A stretch of DNA of 64,000 nucleotides. It comes from Bacteroidales bacterium (GTDB taxonomy: Bacteria > Bacteroidota > Bacteroidia > Bacteroidales > UBA932). The stretch lies in the NCBI GenBank assembly GCA_017619655.1, contig JAFZRV010000008.1, forward strand, positions 62,001 through 126,000, in the 5' to 3' direction. Made by a program: the position numbers and the translations under genes. Within the stretch, counting starts at the first letter, position 1; every line of letters begins with the position of its first letter. The notes beneath the pieces are model-generated. The model saw nothing but the letters and a program-made list of their open reading frames with translations, was not told where the DNA came from and made no database searches. Below, one piece after another: positions 37,107 through 45,585 of this stretch.

Positions 37107-37142
37107 CAAAGATAGTAATTAATTCTTTTTTGATTATCTTTG
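37107..37142. promoter_or_regulatory. Divergent promoters of rnpB and the DUF1846 operon
   Basis: Minus-strand TATCTTTG (37114 to 37107) serves rnpB. Plus-strand TATCTTTG (37135-37142) serves the DUF1846 gene, 27 nt before its ATG. The two boxes are identical and 20 bp apart. Confidence 0.65.
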
Positions 37143-37145
37143 TAA

Positions 37146-37166
37146 CCCGTTAGAATATGTAACGGG
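37146..37166 (+). promoter_or_regulatory. Small leader hairpin before the DUF1846 gene
   Basis: CCCGTT and AACGGG form a 6-bp stem with a 9-nt loop, ending 3 nt before the ATG at 37170. It would lie within the 5' leader and could affect initiation. No known riboswitch fits. Confidence 0.4.
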
Positions 37167-37169
37167 ACT

Positions 37170-38663
37170 ATGAAAATCGGCTTTGACAACGACAAATACC
37201 TGAAGATCCAGTCGGATCACATCAAGGAACGCATCGCACTTTTCGGGGACAAGCTTTACATGGAATTCGGCGGCAAGCTGTTCGACGATTTCCACGCCAG
37301 CCGCGTCCTGCCCGGCTTCGAGCCGGATTCCAAGCTGAAGATGCTGATGCAGCTGCGCGAAGTCGCAGAGATCATCATCGTCGTCTCGGCCGTCGACATC
37401 GAGAAAAACAAGGTCCGCAACGACCTGGGCATCACCTACGACGTGGACGTGCTGCGCCTGCGCGAAGAATTCGAAAGCCGTGACCTGCACGTCAACTCGG
37501 TGGTCATCACCCATTACAACGGACAGTCCAGCGCCAGCGCCTTCCGCGCCCGCCTCGAAAAGATGGGCATCAAGGCCTACTACCACTATATCATCGAGGG
37601 TTACCCGACCAACGTGGACCTCATCGCCTCGGACGAGGGCTTCGGCAAGAACGATTACGTGGAGACCACCCGTCCCCTCGTCGTCGTGACGGCGCCCGGC
37701 CCGGGCAGCGGCAAGATGGCCGTGTGTCTGAGCCAGCTCTACAACGAGCGCAAGCGCGGCGTCAAGGCGGGCTATGCGAAGTTCGAGACCTTCCCGATCT
37801 GGAACCTGCCGCTGAAACACCCCGTCAATATCGCCTACGAAGCCGCCACGGCCGACCTGGACGACGTCAACATGATCGACCCGTTCCACCTCGAAGCCTA
37901 CGGCAAGATCGCCGTCAACTACAACCGCGACATCGAGATCTTCCCCGTGCTGGACGCGCTCTTCACCCAGATTTACGGCAAGAATCCCTATAAGTCGCCC
38001 ACCGACATGGGCGTCAACATGGTGGGCTTCTGCATCAGCGACGACGACGTCTGCCGCGAAGCCGCCAACAACGAGATCATCCGGCGTTACTACACCGGCC
38101 TCTGCAACCTGGCCGAAGGCGAGGAGAACGAGGAGGAAGTCAACAAGCTCACGCTGCTGCTCAAGCAGGCCAACCTGGCCGCGGAGTACCGCCGCGTGAC
38201 CGTGGCCGCCAAGCAGAAACAGGAAAGCGCGGGCGAATACGCCGCCGCCATGGAACTGCCCGACGGCACGGTGATCACCGCCAAGCAGAGTCCGCTCCTC
38301 GGCCCGAGCGCGGCACTGATTTTGAACGCGCTCAAGCACCTGGCCGGCATCCCTCATCCGGTCAAGCTGATTCCGGCGGCCATGATTGAACCGATCCAGA
38401 AGACCAAAGTGTCGTACCTCCATGGACACAACCCGCGCCTGCACACCGACGAGGTGCTGGTGGCCATCTCCATGCTCAGCCTGACCGACGAAAACTGCCG
38501 CAAGGCCATCGACTGCCTGCCGCTGCTCGAGGGCTGCCAGGTCCACTGCACCGTGATGCTCACCGAAGTGGACCGGAAAGTGTTCAAGAAGCTGGGCGTC
38601 GGCCTGACCTGCGAACCGGTCAAGAAGACCAGCAGCAGCTATCGCAAATATTCCCTGCAATAA
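37170..38663 (+). CDS. DUF1846 (UPF0371) family protein
   Basis: The 497-residue protein matches the DUF1846 family in length and in sequences such as MKIGFDNDKYLKIQSDHI and the nucleotide-loop-like VTAPGPGSGKMA (about 176-187). It has no signal peptide and is cytoplasmic. The biochemical role of this family is not established. It starts a tight unit with glutaminyl cyclase, apt and pnuC (gaps of 10, 4 and 6 nt). Confidence 0.9.
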   Translation: MKIGFDNDKYLKIQSDHIKERIALFGDKLYMEFGGKLFDDFHASRVLPGFEPDSKLKMLMQLREVAEIIIVVSAVDIEKNKVRNDLGITYDVDVLRLREEFESRDLHVNSVVITHYNGQSSASAFRARLEKMGIKAYYHYIIEGYPTNVDLIASDEGFGKNDYVETTRPLVVVTAPGPGSGKMAVCLSQLYNERKRGVKAGYAKFETFPIWNLPLKHPVNIAYEAATADLDDVNMIDPFHLEAYGKIAVNYNRDIEIFPVLDALFTQIYGKNPYKSPTDMGVNMVGFCISDDDVCREAANNEIIRRYYTGLCNLAEGEENEEEVNKLTLLLKQANLAAEYRRVTVAAKQKQESAGEYAAAMELPDGTVITAKQSPLLGPSAALILNALKHLAGIPHPVKLIPAAMIEPIQKTKVSYLHGHNPRLHTDEVLVAISMLSLTDENCRKAIDCLPLLEGCQVHCTVMLTEVDRKVFKKLGVGLTCEPVKKTSSSYRKYSLQ

Positions 38664-38673
38664 CCTGCAATCA

Positions 38674-39450
38674 ATGAAAACGCTCGTCCGCTGTCTCTCC
38701 CTCCTCTGTCTGCTGCTGACGCTGCCCGCCTGCAAGGCGGACGGCCAGACCGTCAAGACCTATGGCTACAGGGTGGAGGAAACGCTGCCGCACGATGCGG
38801 GCTCCTATACCCAGGGCCTCTTCTTCGAGAACGGCGTGCTCTACGAGTCCGCGGGCCAGTACGGCCAGTCGAGCTTCCGCCAGGTAGAACTCAAATCCGG
38901 CCGCGTGGAGCGGCGCCTGAATTTCGACCGCCGCTACTTCGCCGAGGGCTCCTGCGTGCTGAACGGGCGGCTCTTCGTGCTGACCTGGCAGGAGCACGAG
39001 TGCTTCGTCTATGATTTCAAGACCTGGGAGAAACTGGGCTCCTTCCGCTACCAGGGCGAAGGCTGGGGCTTGACGACCGACGGCAAGCAGCTCATCATGA
39101 GCAACGGAACTTCCGAGATTACGTTCCGGGACCCGCAGACCTTCCAGGTGCAGCGCAGCATCACCGTGACGCTGCGCGGACAGAAAGTGCTCTATCTCAA
39201 TGAGTTGGAATACATCAAGGGCGAGATATGGGCCAATGTCTACGGCAACGACCAGATCGTCCGCATCGATCCGGCCACCGGCCAGGTGCGGGGCGTGATC
39301 AACCTCCGCGGCATCCTGCCGGCCCAGCTGCGCACCGCCGGCACCGACGTGCTCAACGGCATCGCCTACGACCCGCGCAGCGGCGGCATTTACGTCACGG
39401 GCAAGTACTGGCCGAAAATGTATCGCATATCCTTAGTCGAAAAGAAATAG
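38674..39450 (+). CDS. Glutaminyl-peptide cyclotransferase lipoprotein
   Basis: The enzyme converts N-terminal glutamine of peptides to pyroglutamate. The 258-residue product has a lipoprotein signal (lipobox LTLPAC near residue 20) and the bacterial beta-propeller type repeats: SYTQGLFFENGVLYES, FAEGSC, GEGWGLT and NELEYIKGEIWANVY. The catalytic Glu candidates lie in these motifs. It is anchored in the envelope, while its operon neighbours DUF1846, apt and pnuC are cytoplasmic or inner-membrane. Confidence 0.9.
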   Translation: MKTLVRCLSLLCLLLTLPACKADGQTVKTYGYRVEETLPHDAGSYTQGLFFENGVLYESAGQYGQSSFRQVELKSGRVERRLNFDRRYFAEGSCVLNGRLFVLTWQEHECFVYDFKTWEKLGSFRYQGEGWGLTTDGKQLIMSNGTSEITFRDPQTFQVQRSITVTLRGQKVLYLNELEYIKGEIWANVYGNDQIVRIDPATGQVRGVINLRGILPAQLRTAGTDVLNGIAYDPRSGGIYVTGKYWPKMYRISLVEKK

Positions 39451-39454
39451 AACC

Positions 39455-39988
39455 ATGAGCAAAGAGAGTCTGATCGCCAGTCTGCGGACTGTGCCCGATT
39501 ATCCCAAGCCCGGCATCAAATTCTGGGACGTCACCACGCTGTTCAAGGATCCCGTCGCCTTCAAGGAGGTGGAAGACATTCTCTACGAGGTCTACAAGGA
39601 CAAAGGCATCACGAAAGTGGCCGGCATCGAGAGCCGCGGCTTCGTGATGGGCGCCGCCCTGGCCTCCCGCCTGGGCGCGGGCTTCGTGCTGATCCGCAAG
39701 CCGGGCAAGCTGCCCTCCGAGACCATCGCCCTCGAATACGAGCTGGAATACGGCCGCGACAAGATCGAGATCCATACCGACGCCATCACGCCCGACGATG
39801 TGGTGCTGGTCCACGACGACTTGCTGGCCACCGGCGGCACGGCCAATGCAGCCGTGAAGCTCGTCCGCTTCTTCCATCCCAAGCAGGTTTATGCCAGTTT
39901 CATCATCTACCTGCAGGATTTCGGCTCCATCGAACGCTTCCCGAAGGATGTGGAGGTGACCACGGTCCTCAACCTTCGCGGCTTCTAA
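39455..39988 (+). CDS. apt: Adenine phosphoribosyltransferase
   Basis: Apt salvages adenine to AMP using PRPP. The 177-residue protein has the PRPP-binding loop VVLVHDDLLATGGTA at about 110-124 and the family motifs PGIKFWDVT and ESRGFVMGAALA. It lies 4 nt after the glutaminyl cyclase gene and 6 nt before pnuC, which pairs nucleobase and nicotinamide salvage in one operon. Confidence 0.97.
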   Translation: MSKESLIASLRTVPDYPKPGIKFWDVTTLFKDPVAFKEVEDILYEVYKDKGITKVAGIESRGFVMGAALASRLGAGFVLIRKPGKLPSETIALEYELEYGRDKIEIHTDAITPDDVVLVHDDLLATGGTANAAVKLVRFFHPKQVYASFIIYLQDFGSIERFPKDVEVTTVLNLRGF

Positions 39989-39994
39989 TCGCAC

Positions 39995-40654
39995 ATGGAC
40001 GGCATCAGCGCGTATTTCGTCGGCCTGGACATCTGGGGCTGGCTGGAGATCTTCGCCATGGTGGCGGGCGTCGTTTACGTCTTTCTGGAGATCCGCAAGT
40101 CCCCCCTTCTCTGGTATGTCTGTATCCTCACGTCGGTGCTGAACATCTTCGTGTACTGGCACAACAACTACGTCTCGATGACGGCCATCCAGTTCTATTA
40201 CATCGTGATGGCCTTCTACGGCATCCATGCCTTCCGGGAACTCAAGGAGGACGCGCTGGAAGCCTATGGGGAGAAGAGCAACGCCACCGGCCAGGAAGTG
40301 ACGATACGCCGCTTCGACTGGAAGACGGGCGCCGTGGCCCTGGCCATCGCCGTGCCGGCCTTTTTCGTGCTGGCGCACGTCATCCGGGCATACGCGCTCA
40401 CACACGGCGGCCTGCTTTTCCCGAGCCAGCCCTTGTGGGACGCCTTCATCGCCGTCGGCAGCATGCTCGGCACCTTCTTCCTGAGCAAGTCTTACCTTTG
40501 CCAGTGGTACGTCTGGATCGTGCTCAACATCATCTCGGTCGGCGTTTTCATCTACAGCGGCATGTACTGGATCGCCCTGATGTACTTCATCTATATCGTC
40601 CTGGCCGTCATCGGCCTCCGACACTGGAAGAAGAACGGGGTGTATGTAGACTGA
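39995..40654 (+). CDS. pnuC: PnuC-family nicotinamide riboside transporter
   Basis: PnuC proteins move nicotinamide riboside (or related vitamers) through the inner membrane by facilitated diffusion. The 219-residue protein has about seven hydrophobic helices and the family stretch near 45-75 (NIFVYWHNNYVSM ... QFYYIVMAFYGIHAF). Related Bacteroidota proteins (PnuT) carry thiamine, but no thiamine gene is nearby, so the exact substrate is open. Confidence 0.87.
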   Translation: MDGISAYFVGLDIWGWLEIFAMVAGVVYVFLEIRKSPLLWYVCILTSVLNIFVYWHNNYVSMTAIQFYYIVMAFYGIHAFRELKEDALEAYGEKSNATGQEVTIRRFDWKTGAVALAIAVPAFFVLAHVIRAYALTHGGLLFPSQPLWDAFIAVGSMLGTFFLSKSYLCQWYVWIVLNIISVGVFIYSGMYWIALMYFIYIVLAVIGLRHWKKNGVYVD

Positions 40655-40662
40655 TGTCCGGC

Positions 40663-40796
40663 TTTCGGGCAAGGTCTCTATTTATGCGCCAGACCTTGCC
40701 TGGAGAAAAGGCCTTCCATGACTTTCTCGTCACGATTTATCGGGCAAGGTGTCACCGCTTTAAAGAGACCTTGCCCGAAATGTGCGTACCTTGCCC
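40663..40796. repeat. Cluster of five GGGCAAGGT motifs with a 17-bp perfect inverted repeat
   Basis: The 187-bp gap between pnuC and the kinase gene contains TTTCGGGCAAGGTCTCT (40663-40679) and its exact reverse complement (40764-40780). GGGCAAGGT or its complement occurs at 40667, 40693 (one mismatch), 40742, 40768 and 40788. No open frame or RNA family is recognised. It could be a foldback element, an extended RNA hairpin in the pnuC 3' end, or a binding-site array. Confidence 0.75.
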
Positions 40797-40805
40797 ATTT
40801 TTTAT

Positions 40806-40813
40806 TATTTTTG
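40806..40813 (+). promoter_or_regulatory. -7 promoter box TATTTTTG for the kinase-murQ-recR unit
   Basis: A TAnnTTTG match 28 nt before the ATG at 40842 and just after the GGGCAAGGT cluster, which would cover the upstream promoter region. Confidence 0.55.
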
Positions 40814-40841
40814 TAAGTTAATTTAACTTTTAGTAAAAGAT

Positions 40842-41681
40842 ATGCAACTGATAGCTGACAGCGGGTCCACCAAGGTATCGTGGCGGGCCATTGCGGACGA
40901 CGGTTCGGTGAAGGCCGTCGAGACCGTGGGCATCAATCCGGTCTTCATGGAAGATGCTGAAATCGAAAAGATCCTGAACGAAAACCTCGTGCCCGAAATC
41001 GGGAAGAAAGTCGACCGGATCTTCTTCTACGGCGCCGGCGTGGTGGGCGGCGAGCCCTCCGCGAAACTGGAACGCTGCTTCGGGAAGGTGTTCCCGGGCT
41101 CGACCTGCGAAGCCGTCTCCGACGTGCTGGCGGCGGCCCGTGCGCTCTGCGGCCACAAGCCCGGCATCGCGTGCATCCTCGGCACGGGATCGAACAGTTG
41201 TTTCTACGACGGGGAGGGGATTGCGCAGAACGTGCGCGCCGGCGGTTTCATCCTCGGTGACGAGGCCAGCGGCGCCTACCTCGGCAAACGCCTGATTTCC
41301 GACTACATCAAGGGCCTGCTGCCCCCGGCCATCGAAAACGAGTTCACGAAGCGCTATGGCCTCGACTACATGGCCATCGTCCAGAAAGTCTACCGCGAGC
41401 CGATGCCGAGCCGTTTCCTCGCTTCTTTCTCGCCGTTCATCAAAGAGTTCAAGAACCATCCCCACATGGCCAACCTGCTGAAGAGCAGCTTCGAGGAGTT
41501 CCTGCACCGCAACATCGTGCACTACGACTACAAGAAATACCCCGTCAACTTCGTCGGCTCCATCGCCTTCTATTACAAGGACATCCTGGAGAAGGCCGTC
41601 AATGCCGCCGGCATGCGCATGGGCATCGTTCTCAAAGGTCCCATCGATGGCCTCGTAGAGTATCATAAAAACGTGAAATAA
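40842..41681 (+). CDS. murK: BadF/BadG-type sugar kinase, probable MurNAc or GlcNAc kinase
   Basis: The 279-residue protein is a BadF/BadG/BcrA/BcrD-fold ATPase: phosphate-1 loop ADSGSTKVSW at the N-terminus, GTGSNS near 112-117 and GGFILGDEASGAYLG (about 130-144). Its stop overlaps the murQ start by 1 nt. In Tannerella a kinase of this fold (MurK) phosphorylates MurNAc to feed MurQ, so that role is inferred here; GlcNAc kinase is the alternative. Confidence 0.82.
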   Translation: MQLIADSGSTKVSWRAIADDGSVKAVETVGINPVFMEDAEIEKILNENLVPEIGKKVDRIFFYGAGVVGGEPSAKLERCFGKVFPGSTCEAVSDVLAAARALCGHKPGIACILGTGSNSCFYDGEGIAQNVRAGGFILGDEASGAYLGKRLISDYIKGLLPPAIENEFTKRYGLDYMAIVQKVYREPMPSRFLASFSPFIKEFKNHPHMANLLKSSFEEFLHRNIVHYDYKKYPVNFVGSIAFYYKDILEKAVNAAGMRMGIVLKGPIDGLVEYHKNVK

Positions 41682-42508
41682 TGAAAGTTACGGAACAGAG
41701 TTCGAACTACTCGAACCTCGACAAGATGAGCACGCGGGAGCTGCTCGAAAATATGAACCGCGAAGACCGCCACGTTCCGGAGGTCGTCGCCGAATGCATT
41801 CCGCAGATCGAGAAACTCGTGGACGGCATCGTCGAGCGCATGCGCCGCAACGGCCGCGTCTTCTATATGGGCGCCGGCACCAGCGGCCGCCTCGGCATCC
41901 TCGACGCCTCCGAGATCCCGCCGACCTACGGTGCGCCGTATGATCTCTTCATCGGCCTGATGGCCGGTGGCGACAGCGCCATCCGCCGCGCCGCCGAAGG
42001 GGCCGAAGACAACAGAGAGCAGGGCTGGAAAGACATCGAGCCTTACCGTCCGACCCAGGACGACATCGTCATCGGCATCGCCGCCTCCGGCACCACGCCC
42101 TATGTGATCGGCGCCATCGAGGAAGCCCGCAAGCGGGGCCTGCTCACCGGCTGCATCACCTGCAACCCCGACGCCCCCGTGGCCGCCGCCGCCGAGAATC
42201 CCATCGTGGCCGTCGTCGGTCCTGAATTCGTGACGGGCAGCACCCGCATGAAATCGGGCACCGCGCAGAAACTCATCCTCAACATGATCTCCACCTCCAC
42301 GATGATCCGCCTGGGCCACGTGAAAGGCAACAAGATGGTCGACATGCAGCTCACCAACAAGAAACTGGTGGACCGCGGCACCAAGATGATCATGGATGAG
42401 ACCGGCATCGAAGACTACGCGGAAGCCAAGGCCATGCTGCTGCACTACGGCTCCGTCCGCAACGCCGTCGACACCTATTTCGCCCAGAATCCCGACAAGC
42501 GCAAGTAG
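41681..42508 (+). CDS. murQ: N-acetylmuramic acid 6-phosphate etherase
   Basis: MurQ cleaves the lactyl ether of MurNAc-6-phosphate to give GlcNAc-6-phosphate. The 275-residue SIS-domain protein shows YMGAGTSGRLGILDASE (about 62-78), the downstream PPTYG and MAGGD, and GPEFVTGSTRMKSGTAQK, the family signature. It directly follows the sugar kinase, supporting recycling of peptidoglycan MurNAc. Confidence 0.96.
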   Translation: MKVTEQSSNYSNLDKMSTRELLENMNREDRHVPEVVAECIPQIEKLVDGIVERMRRNGRVFYMGAGTSGRLGILDASEIPPTYGAPYDLFIGLMAGGDSAIRRAAEGAEDNREQGWKDIEPYRPTQDDIVIGIAASGTTPYVIGAIEEARKRGLLTGCITCNPDAPVAAAAENPIVAVVGPEFVTGSTRMKSGTAQKLILNMISTSTMIRLGHVKGNKMVDMQLTNKKLVDRGTKMIMDETGIEDYAEAKAMLLHYGSVRNAVDTYFAQNPDKRK

Positions 42509-42523
42509 GCGCGCGTTCCGCCG

Positions 42524-43138
42524 ATGTTCCGCCGGAATTATTCCTCCGCATTGCTCGAAGAGGCCGTGGACCAGCTCGCCACGCTGCCCGGGGTCGGTCG
42601 AAGGACTGCCTTGCGGCTGGCGCTGCACCTGCTGGACCAGCCCCGCGAAAACGTGGAGCAGTTCTCCGGCGCGCTGGTGCGCCTGCGGCAGGATGTCCGC
42701 CATTGCCCCGTCTGCGGCATGATTTCCGACGACGGTGTCTGCCCCCTGTGCGGCGACACGCGTCGCGACGCCACGGTGGTCTGCGTGGTGGAGAGCCTGC
42801 GCGACGTGCTCAGCATCGAGAACACCGGCCAGTACAACGGCCTGTACCATATCCTGGGCGGTATCATCTCGCCCATCGACGGGGTCGGCCCCGGCGACCT
42901 CCGCATCCGCGAACTGGGTGAGCGCCTCGCCAAGGGCGGCATCCAGGAAGTCGTGCTCGCCCTGAGCACGAGCATGGAAGGGGAGACCACCGCCTATTAC
43001 CTGTACAAGCAGATCGCCCCGTATCCCGTGACCGTGACGTCCATCGCCCGTGGCGTGGGTTTCGGCGACGACCTCGAATATACCGACGAGCTGACCCTGG
43101 GTCGCTCCATTACCAACCGACAACCTTTTAAACCTTAA
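42524..43138 (+). CDS. recR: Recombination mediator RecR
   Basis: RecR works with RecO/RecF to load RecA at gaps. The 204-residue product has the helix-hairpin-helix LATLPGVGRRTALRLA, the zinc finger CPVC...CPLC (about 58-74) and a Toprim domain (CVVESLRDVLSIE). It lies 15 nt after murQ and 2 nt before the symporter gene, so it shares their transcript. Confidence 0.97.
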   Translation: MFRRNYSSALLEEAVDQLATLPGVGRRTALRLALHLLDQPRENVEQFSGALVRLRQDVRHCPVCGMISDDGVCPLCGDTRRDATVVCVVESLRDVLSIENTGQYNGLYHILGGIISPIDGVGPGDLRIRELGERLAKGGIQEVVLALSTSMEGETTAYYLYKQIAPYPVTVTSIARGVGFGDDLEYTDELTLGRSITNRQPFKP

Positions 43139-43140
43139 CC

Positions 43141-44661
43141 ATGCGACACGAATTTCCCTTTGTCTGGTTTCTCGTGGCCTTTGCTGCATACACGGCGCTC
43201 CTGTTCCTGATCTCCTGGCTCACGGGGCGCAAGGCCGGATCGAATTCCTTCTTTTCCGGTGACAAGAAAGCCCCCTGGCCGGTGGTGGCCTACGGCATGA
43301 TCGGCGCGTCCATCTCGGGCGTCACCTTCATCTCCGTCCCCGGCAACGTATGGGTGCAGAATTTCTTCTATATGCCGCTGGTCCTGGGCTTCGTGGGAGG
43401 CTACATCATCATCGCCAAGGTGCTGCTGCCGCTCTACTACAAGATGAACCTGACCTCGATCTACACCTATCTCGGGGAACGCTTCGGACCCAGGTCGCAC
43501 AAGACCGGCACCACGGTGTTCATGGTCTCCCGCATCCTGGGCGCCGCCGTGCGCGTGTTCGTGGTCATCGTCGTATTCTTCGCCTTCATGCCCCGGAGCC
43601 TGATGGAGCACGCCTCGCCGCTGCTGGTGTTCATCGCCATCACGGCGGTTTTCCTGCTGCTGCTCTACCTCTACACCTTCAAGGGCGGCGTCAAGACCAT
43701 CATCTGGACCGACGTGCTGCAGACCACCTTCATGCTGCTGGCCGTGGGCCTGACCATCTACTATATCTGCCGCAACATGGGCTGGAACTTCGGCCAGATG
43801 TTCTCCGTGGTCGGTTCGACGGTCAACGAGAACGCCGGCACCGTGGGTTATGGCCACAGTTTCACCAGCTGGTTCGACTGGGACTGGAGCCACGGCACCA
43901 ACGCCGTCAAGCAGTTCATCGCCGGTATCTTCGTGACCATCGCCATGACGGGCCTCGACCAGGCCATGATGCAGAAGAACCTGGCCTGCAAGGATATCAA
44001 GGCAGCCCAGAAGAACATGTACACCACCTCCGTCATCATCGTGGTGGCCAACTTCTTCTTCCTGCTGATGGGCGCGCTGCTCTGCGTGTACGCCCAGCAC
44101 CTGGGCGGTTTCGAAGCCCTGGGCATCGACAAGACCGACGAACTCTTCCCGACCATCGCCAGCCAGTATTTCGGCGTCTGGGCGGGCGTGTTCTTCCTGA
44201 TCGGCCTGATCTCGGCCTCGTATCCGAGCGCCGGCGCGGCCATGACCTCGCTGACCACCAGCTTCTGCGTGGACTACCTGAACTTCAACGGCCGCAATGA
44301 CTTGACGGACAGCCGGAAGGAGCACATCCGCAAGCTCGTGCACGCGGGTGTCGCCGTGCTTTTCCTCATCATCATCGTGGTGCTCTACGTGGTGAGCAGC
44401 GATGCGGTGGTGAACCTGGTCTACAAACTGGCTTCGTATACCTACGGACCGCTGCTGGGCATGTTCTTCTTCGGCATCCTGACGAAGGTGAAGGTGCGCG
44501 ACGGCGCCACGCCGTGGATCGCCGTCGCCGCCCCGGTGCTTTGCCTCGTTTTCAACCTGGTGAGCAAGCATTACTGGGGTTTCGACCTGGGTTTCACCCT
44601 GCTGATCGTAAACGGCCTGCTGACCTTCTTCGGCATGTGGCTGTTCCGGAAGAAGGCGTAG
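43141..44661 (+). CDS. Sodium:solute symporter (SSS family)
   Basis: The 506-residue inner-membrane protein has about 13 hydrophobic helices and the SSS pattern (GMIGASISGVTFISVPG near 50-66, TGLDQAMMQK near 265, SASYPSAGAAMTSL). The substrate cannot be read from sequence. Because it follows kinase-murQ-recR, import of MurNAc or a related amino sugar, as for the Tannerella MurT transporter, is a reasonable inference. Its stop codon forms the left edge of repeat copy C. Confidence 0.88.
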   Translation: MRHEFPFVWFLVAFAAYTALLFLISWLTGRKAGSNSFFSGDKKAPWPVVAYGMIGASISGVTFISVPGNVWVQNFFYMPLVLGFVGGYIIIAKVLLPLYYKMNLTSIYTYLGERFGPRSHKTGTTVFMVSRILGAAVRVFVVIVVFFAFMPRSLMEHASPLLVFIAITAVFLLLLYLYTFKGGVKTIIWTDVLQTTFMLLAVGLTIYYICRNMGWNFGQMFSVVGSTVNENAGTVGYGHSFTSWFDWDWSHGTNAVKQFIAGIFVTIAMTGLDQAMMQKNLACKDIKAAQKNMYTTSVIIVVANFFFLLMGALLCVYAQHLGGFEALGIDKTDELFPTIASQYFGVWAGVFFLIGLISASYPSAGAAMTSLTTSFCVDYLNFNGRNDLTDSRKEHIRKLVHAGVAVLFLIIIVVLYVVSSDAVVNLVYKLASYTYGPLLGMFFFGILTKVKVRDGATPWIAVAAPVLCLVFNLVSKHYWGFDLGFTLLIVNGLLTFFGMWLFRKKA

Positions 44662-44738
44662 CGTAGCTGCGGGTGGTTTTCGGATCCGCGAGCATTTTTT
44701 CGCGAGCGGGACGAAAACCAGAGCAGCGAAGCGAAGCA
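44659..44738 (+). repeat. Covarying palindromic repeat, copy C
   Basis: Perfect 9-bp arms TGGTTTTCG (44674-44682) and CGAAAACCA (44712-44720) enclose a 29-nt loop. The plus strand shows the family order GCGGGTGGT, stem, TTTTTTCGCGAGCGG loop, stem, ACCAGAGCAGCGAAGC. It starts at the symporter stop codon and lies upstream of the mqnA promoter box. Confidence 0.85.
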
Positions 44739-44755
44739 ATATTGGAAATTATTTC

Positions 44756-44763
44756 TAACTTTG
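44756..44763 (+). promoter_or_regulatory. -7 promoter box TAACTTTG, 6 nt before the mqnA ATG
   Basis: The box matches TAnnTTTG and leaves only 6 nt before the ATG, implying a leaderless or nearly leaderless mRNA. Confidence 0.65.
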
Positions 44764-44769
44764 CAGGAT

Positions 44770-45531
44770 ATGGTGAGAATTGCCGCGATCAACTATCTGA
44801 ATACGATCCCGTTCCTGTACGGGCTGGAGGCCAGGATGGCCCCCGGGGAGATCGCCATGCAGTTCTGCACCCCGTCGGTTTCCGCCACCCTGCTGCGGGA
44901 GGGGAAGGCCGACGTGGGCATCATGCCCGTGGGAGCGTTGGGCGACCTGAAGCACCCCTCCATCGTCTCCGACTTCTGCATCGGCGCTACGGGCCCCGTG
45001 GCCAGCGTGCTGGTGGTCTCCGGCCGCCCTATCGAGGAAGTCGACGAGATCCTGCTCGATGTGGACAGCCGCACCTCCGTGCTGCTCACGCAGTATCTCT
45101 GCCGCGAGAAATGGCACATCGCCCCGCGCCTGAAACCCTTCGACTTCACGCGCGAAGCCCTCGACCCCGAGCGCTGCTACCTGCTCATCGGCGACAAGGC
45201 CCTGCTTCACGGCGGGGAGTTCCGCCATGTGTACGACCTGGCCTCCGAGTGGATCGCCCTCAAGCAGCTGCCCTTCGTGTTCGCGTGCTGGACCGCTTCC
45301 CGGCCGCTCGAACCCGCTTTCGTCGAATCGTTCAACCAGGCCCTCGAATATGGCATCCGCCATATCCCCGAGGCCGTAGATAAATACAATCATCAGTTTC
45401 CCAGGGAGTATGCCTACAGATATCTGCGGGACAACATTTCCTTCACGCTCGATAGCGAGAAACGCGCCGGACTGTCGGAGTTCCGTCGCGTGGCCCTGGA
45501 GAAGCTGACCCCTCGAGAATGTGTGTGCTAA
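44770..45531 (+). CDS. mqnA: Chorismate dehydratase MqnA (futalosine menaquinone pathway)
   Basis: MqnA converts chorismate to 3-enolpyruvylbenzoate in the first step of the futalosine route. The 253-residue product begins MVRIAAINYLNTIPFLYGLE, typical of the family, with CTPSVSATLLREGKADVGIMP and the DVDSRTSV box. The start at 44770 is favoured over an in-frame TTG at 44761, which overlaps the promoter box. No other mqn gene is in the window. Confidence 0.93.
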   Translation: MVRIAAINYLNTIPFLYGLEARMAPGEIAMQFCTPSVSATLLREGKADVGIMPVGALGDLKHPSIVSDFCIGATGPVASVLVVSGRPIEEVDEILLDVDSRTSVLLTQYLCREKWHIAPRLKPFDFTREALDPERCYLLIGDKALLHGGEFRHVYDLASEWIALKQLPFVFACWTASRPLEPAFVESFNQALEYGIRHIPEAVDKYNHQFPREYAYRYLRDNISFTLDSEKRAGLSEFRRVALEKLTPRECVC

Positions 45532-45582
45532 TGCCCGGACGGGTGGTCCGGTTCACGGAATCATACACACTTAAACTCGAGG
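45511..45582 (+). promoter_or_regulatory. Nested stem-loop spanning the mqnA stop and the corA leader
   Basis: Three nested pairings are visible: CCTCGAG (45511) with CTCGAGG (45576-45582), GTGTGTG (45521) with CATACACAC (45562-45570), and an inner perfect hairpin CCGGAC/GTCCGG (45535-45551). The structure ends 3 nt before the corA ATG and uses the last codons of mqnA. It may control corA translation or act as a processing or termination site. No known magnesium riboswitch is recognised. Confidence 0.55.
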
Positions 45583-45585
45583 AAC

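Noticed and set aside
40655-40841. A known riboswitch between pnuC and the kinase gene
   Set aside because: No conserved core of an NAD+, GlcN6P or other riboswitch class could be recognised; the region is explained only as a GGGCAAGGT repeat cluster.
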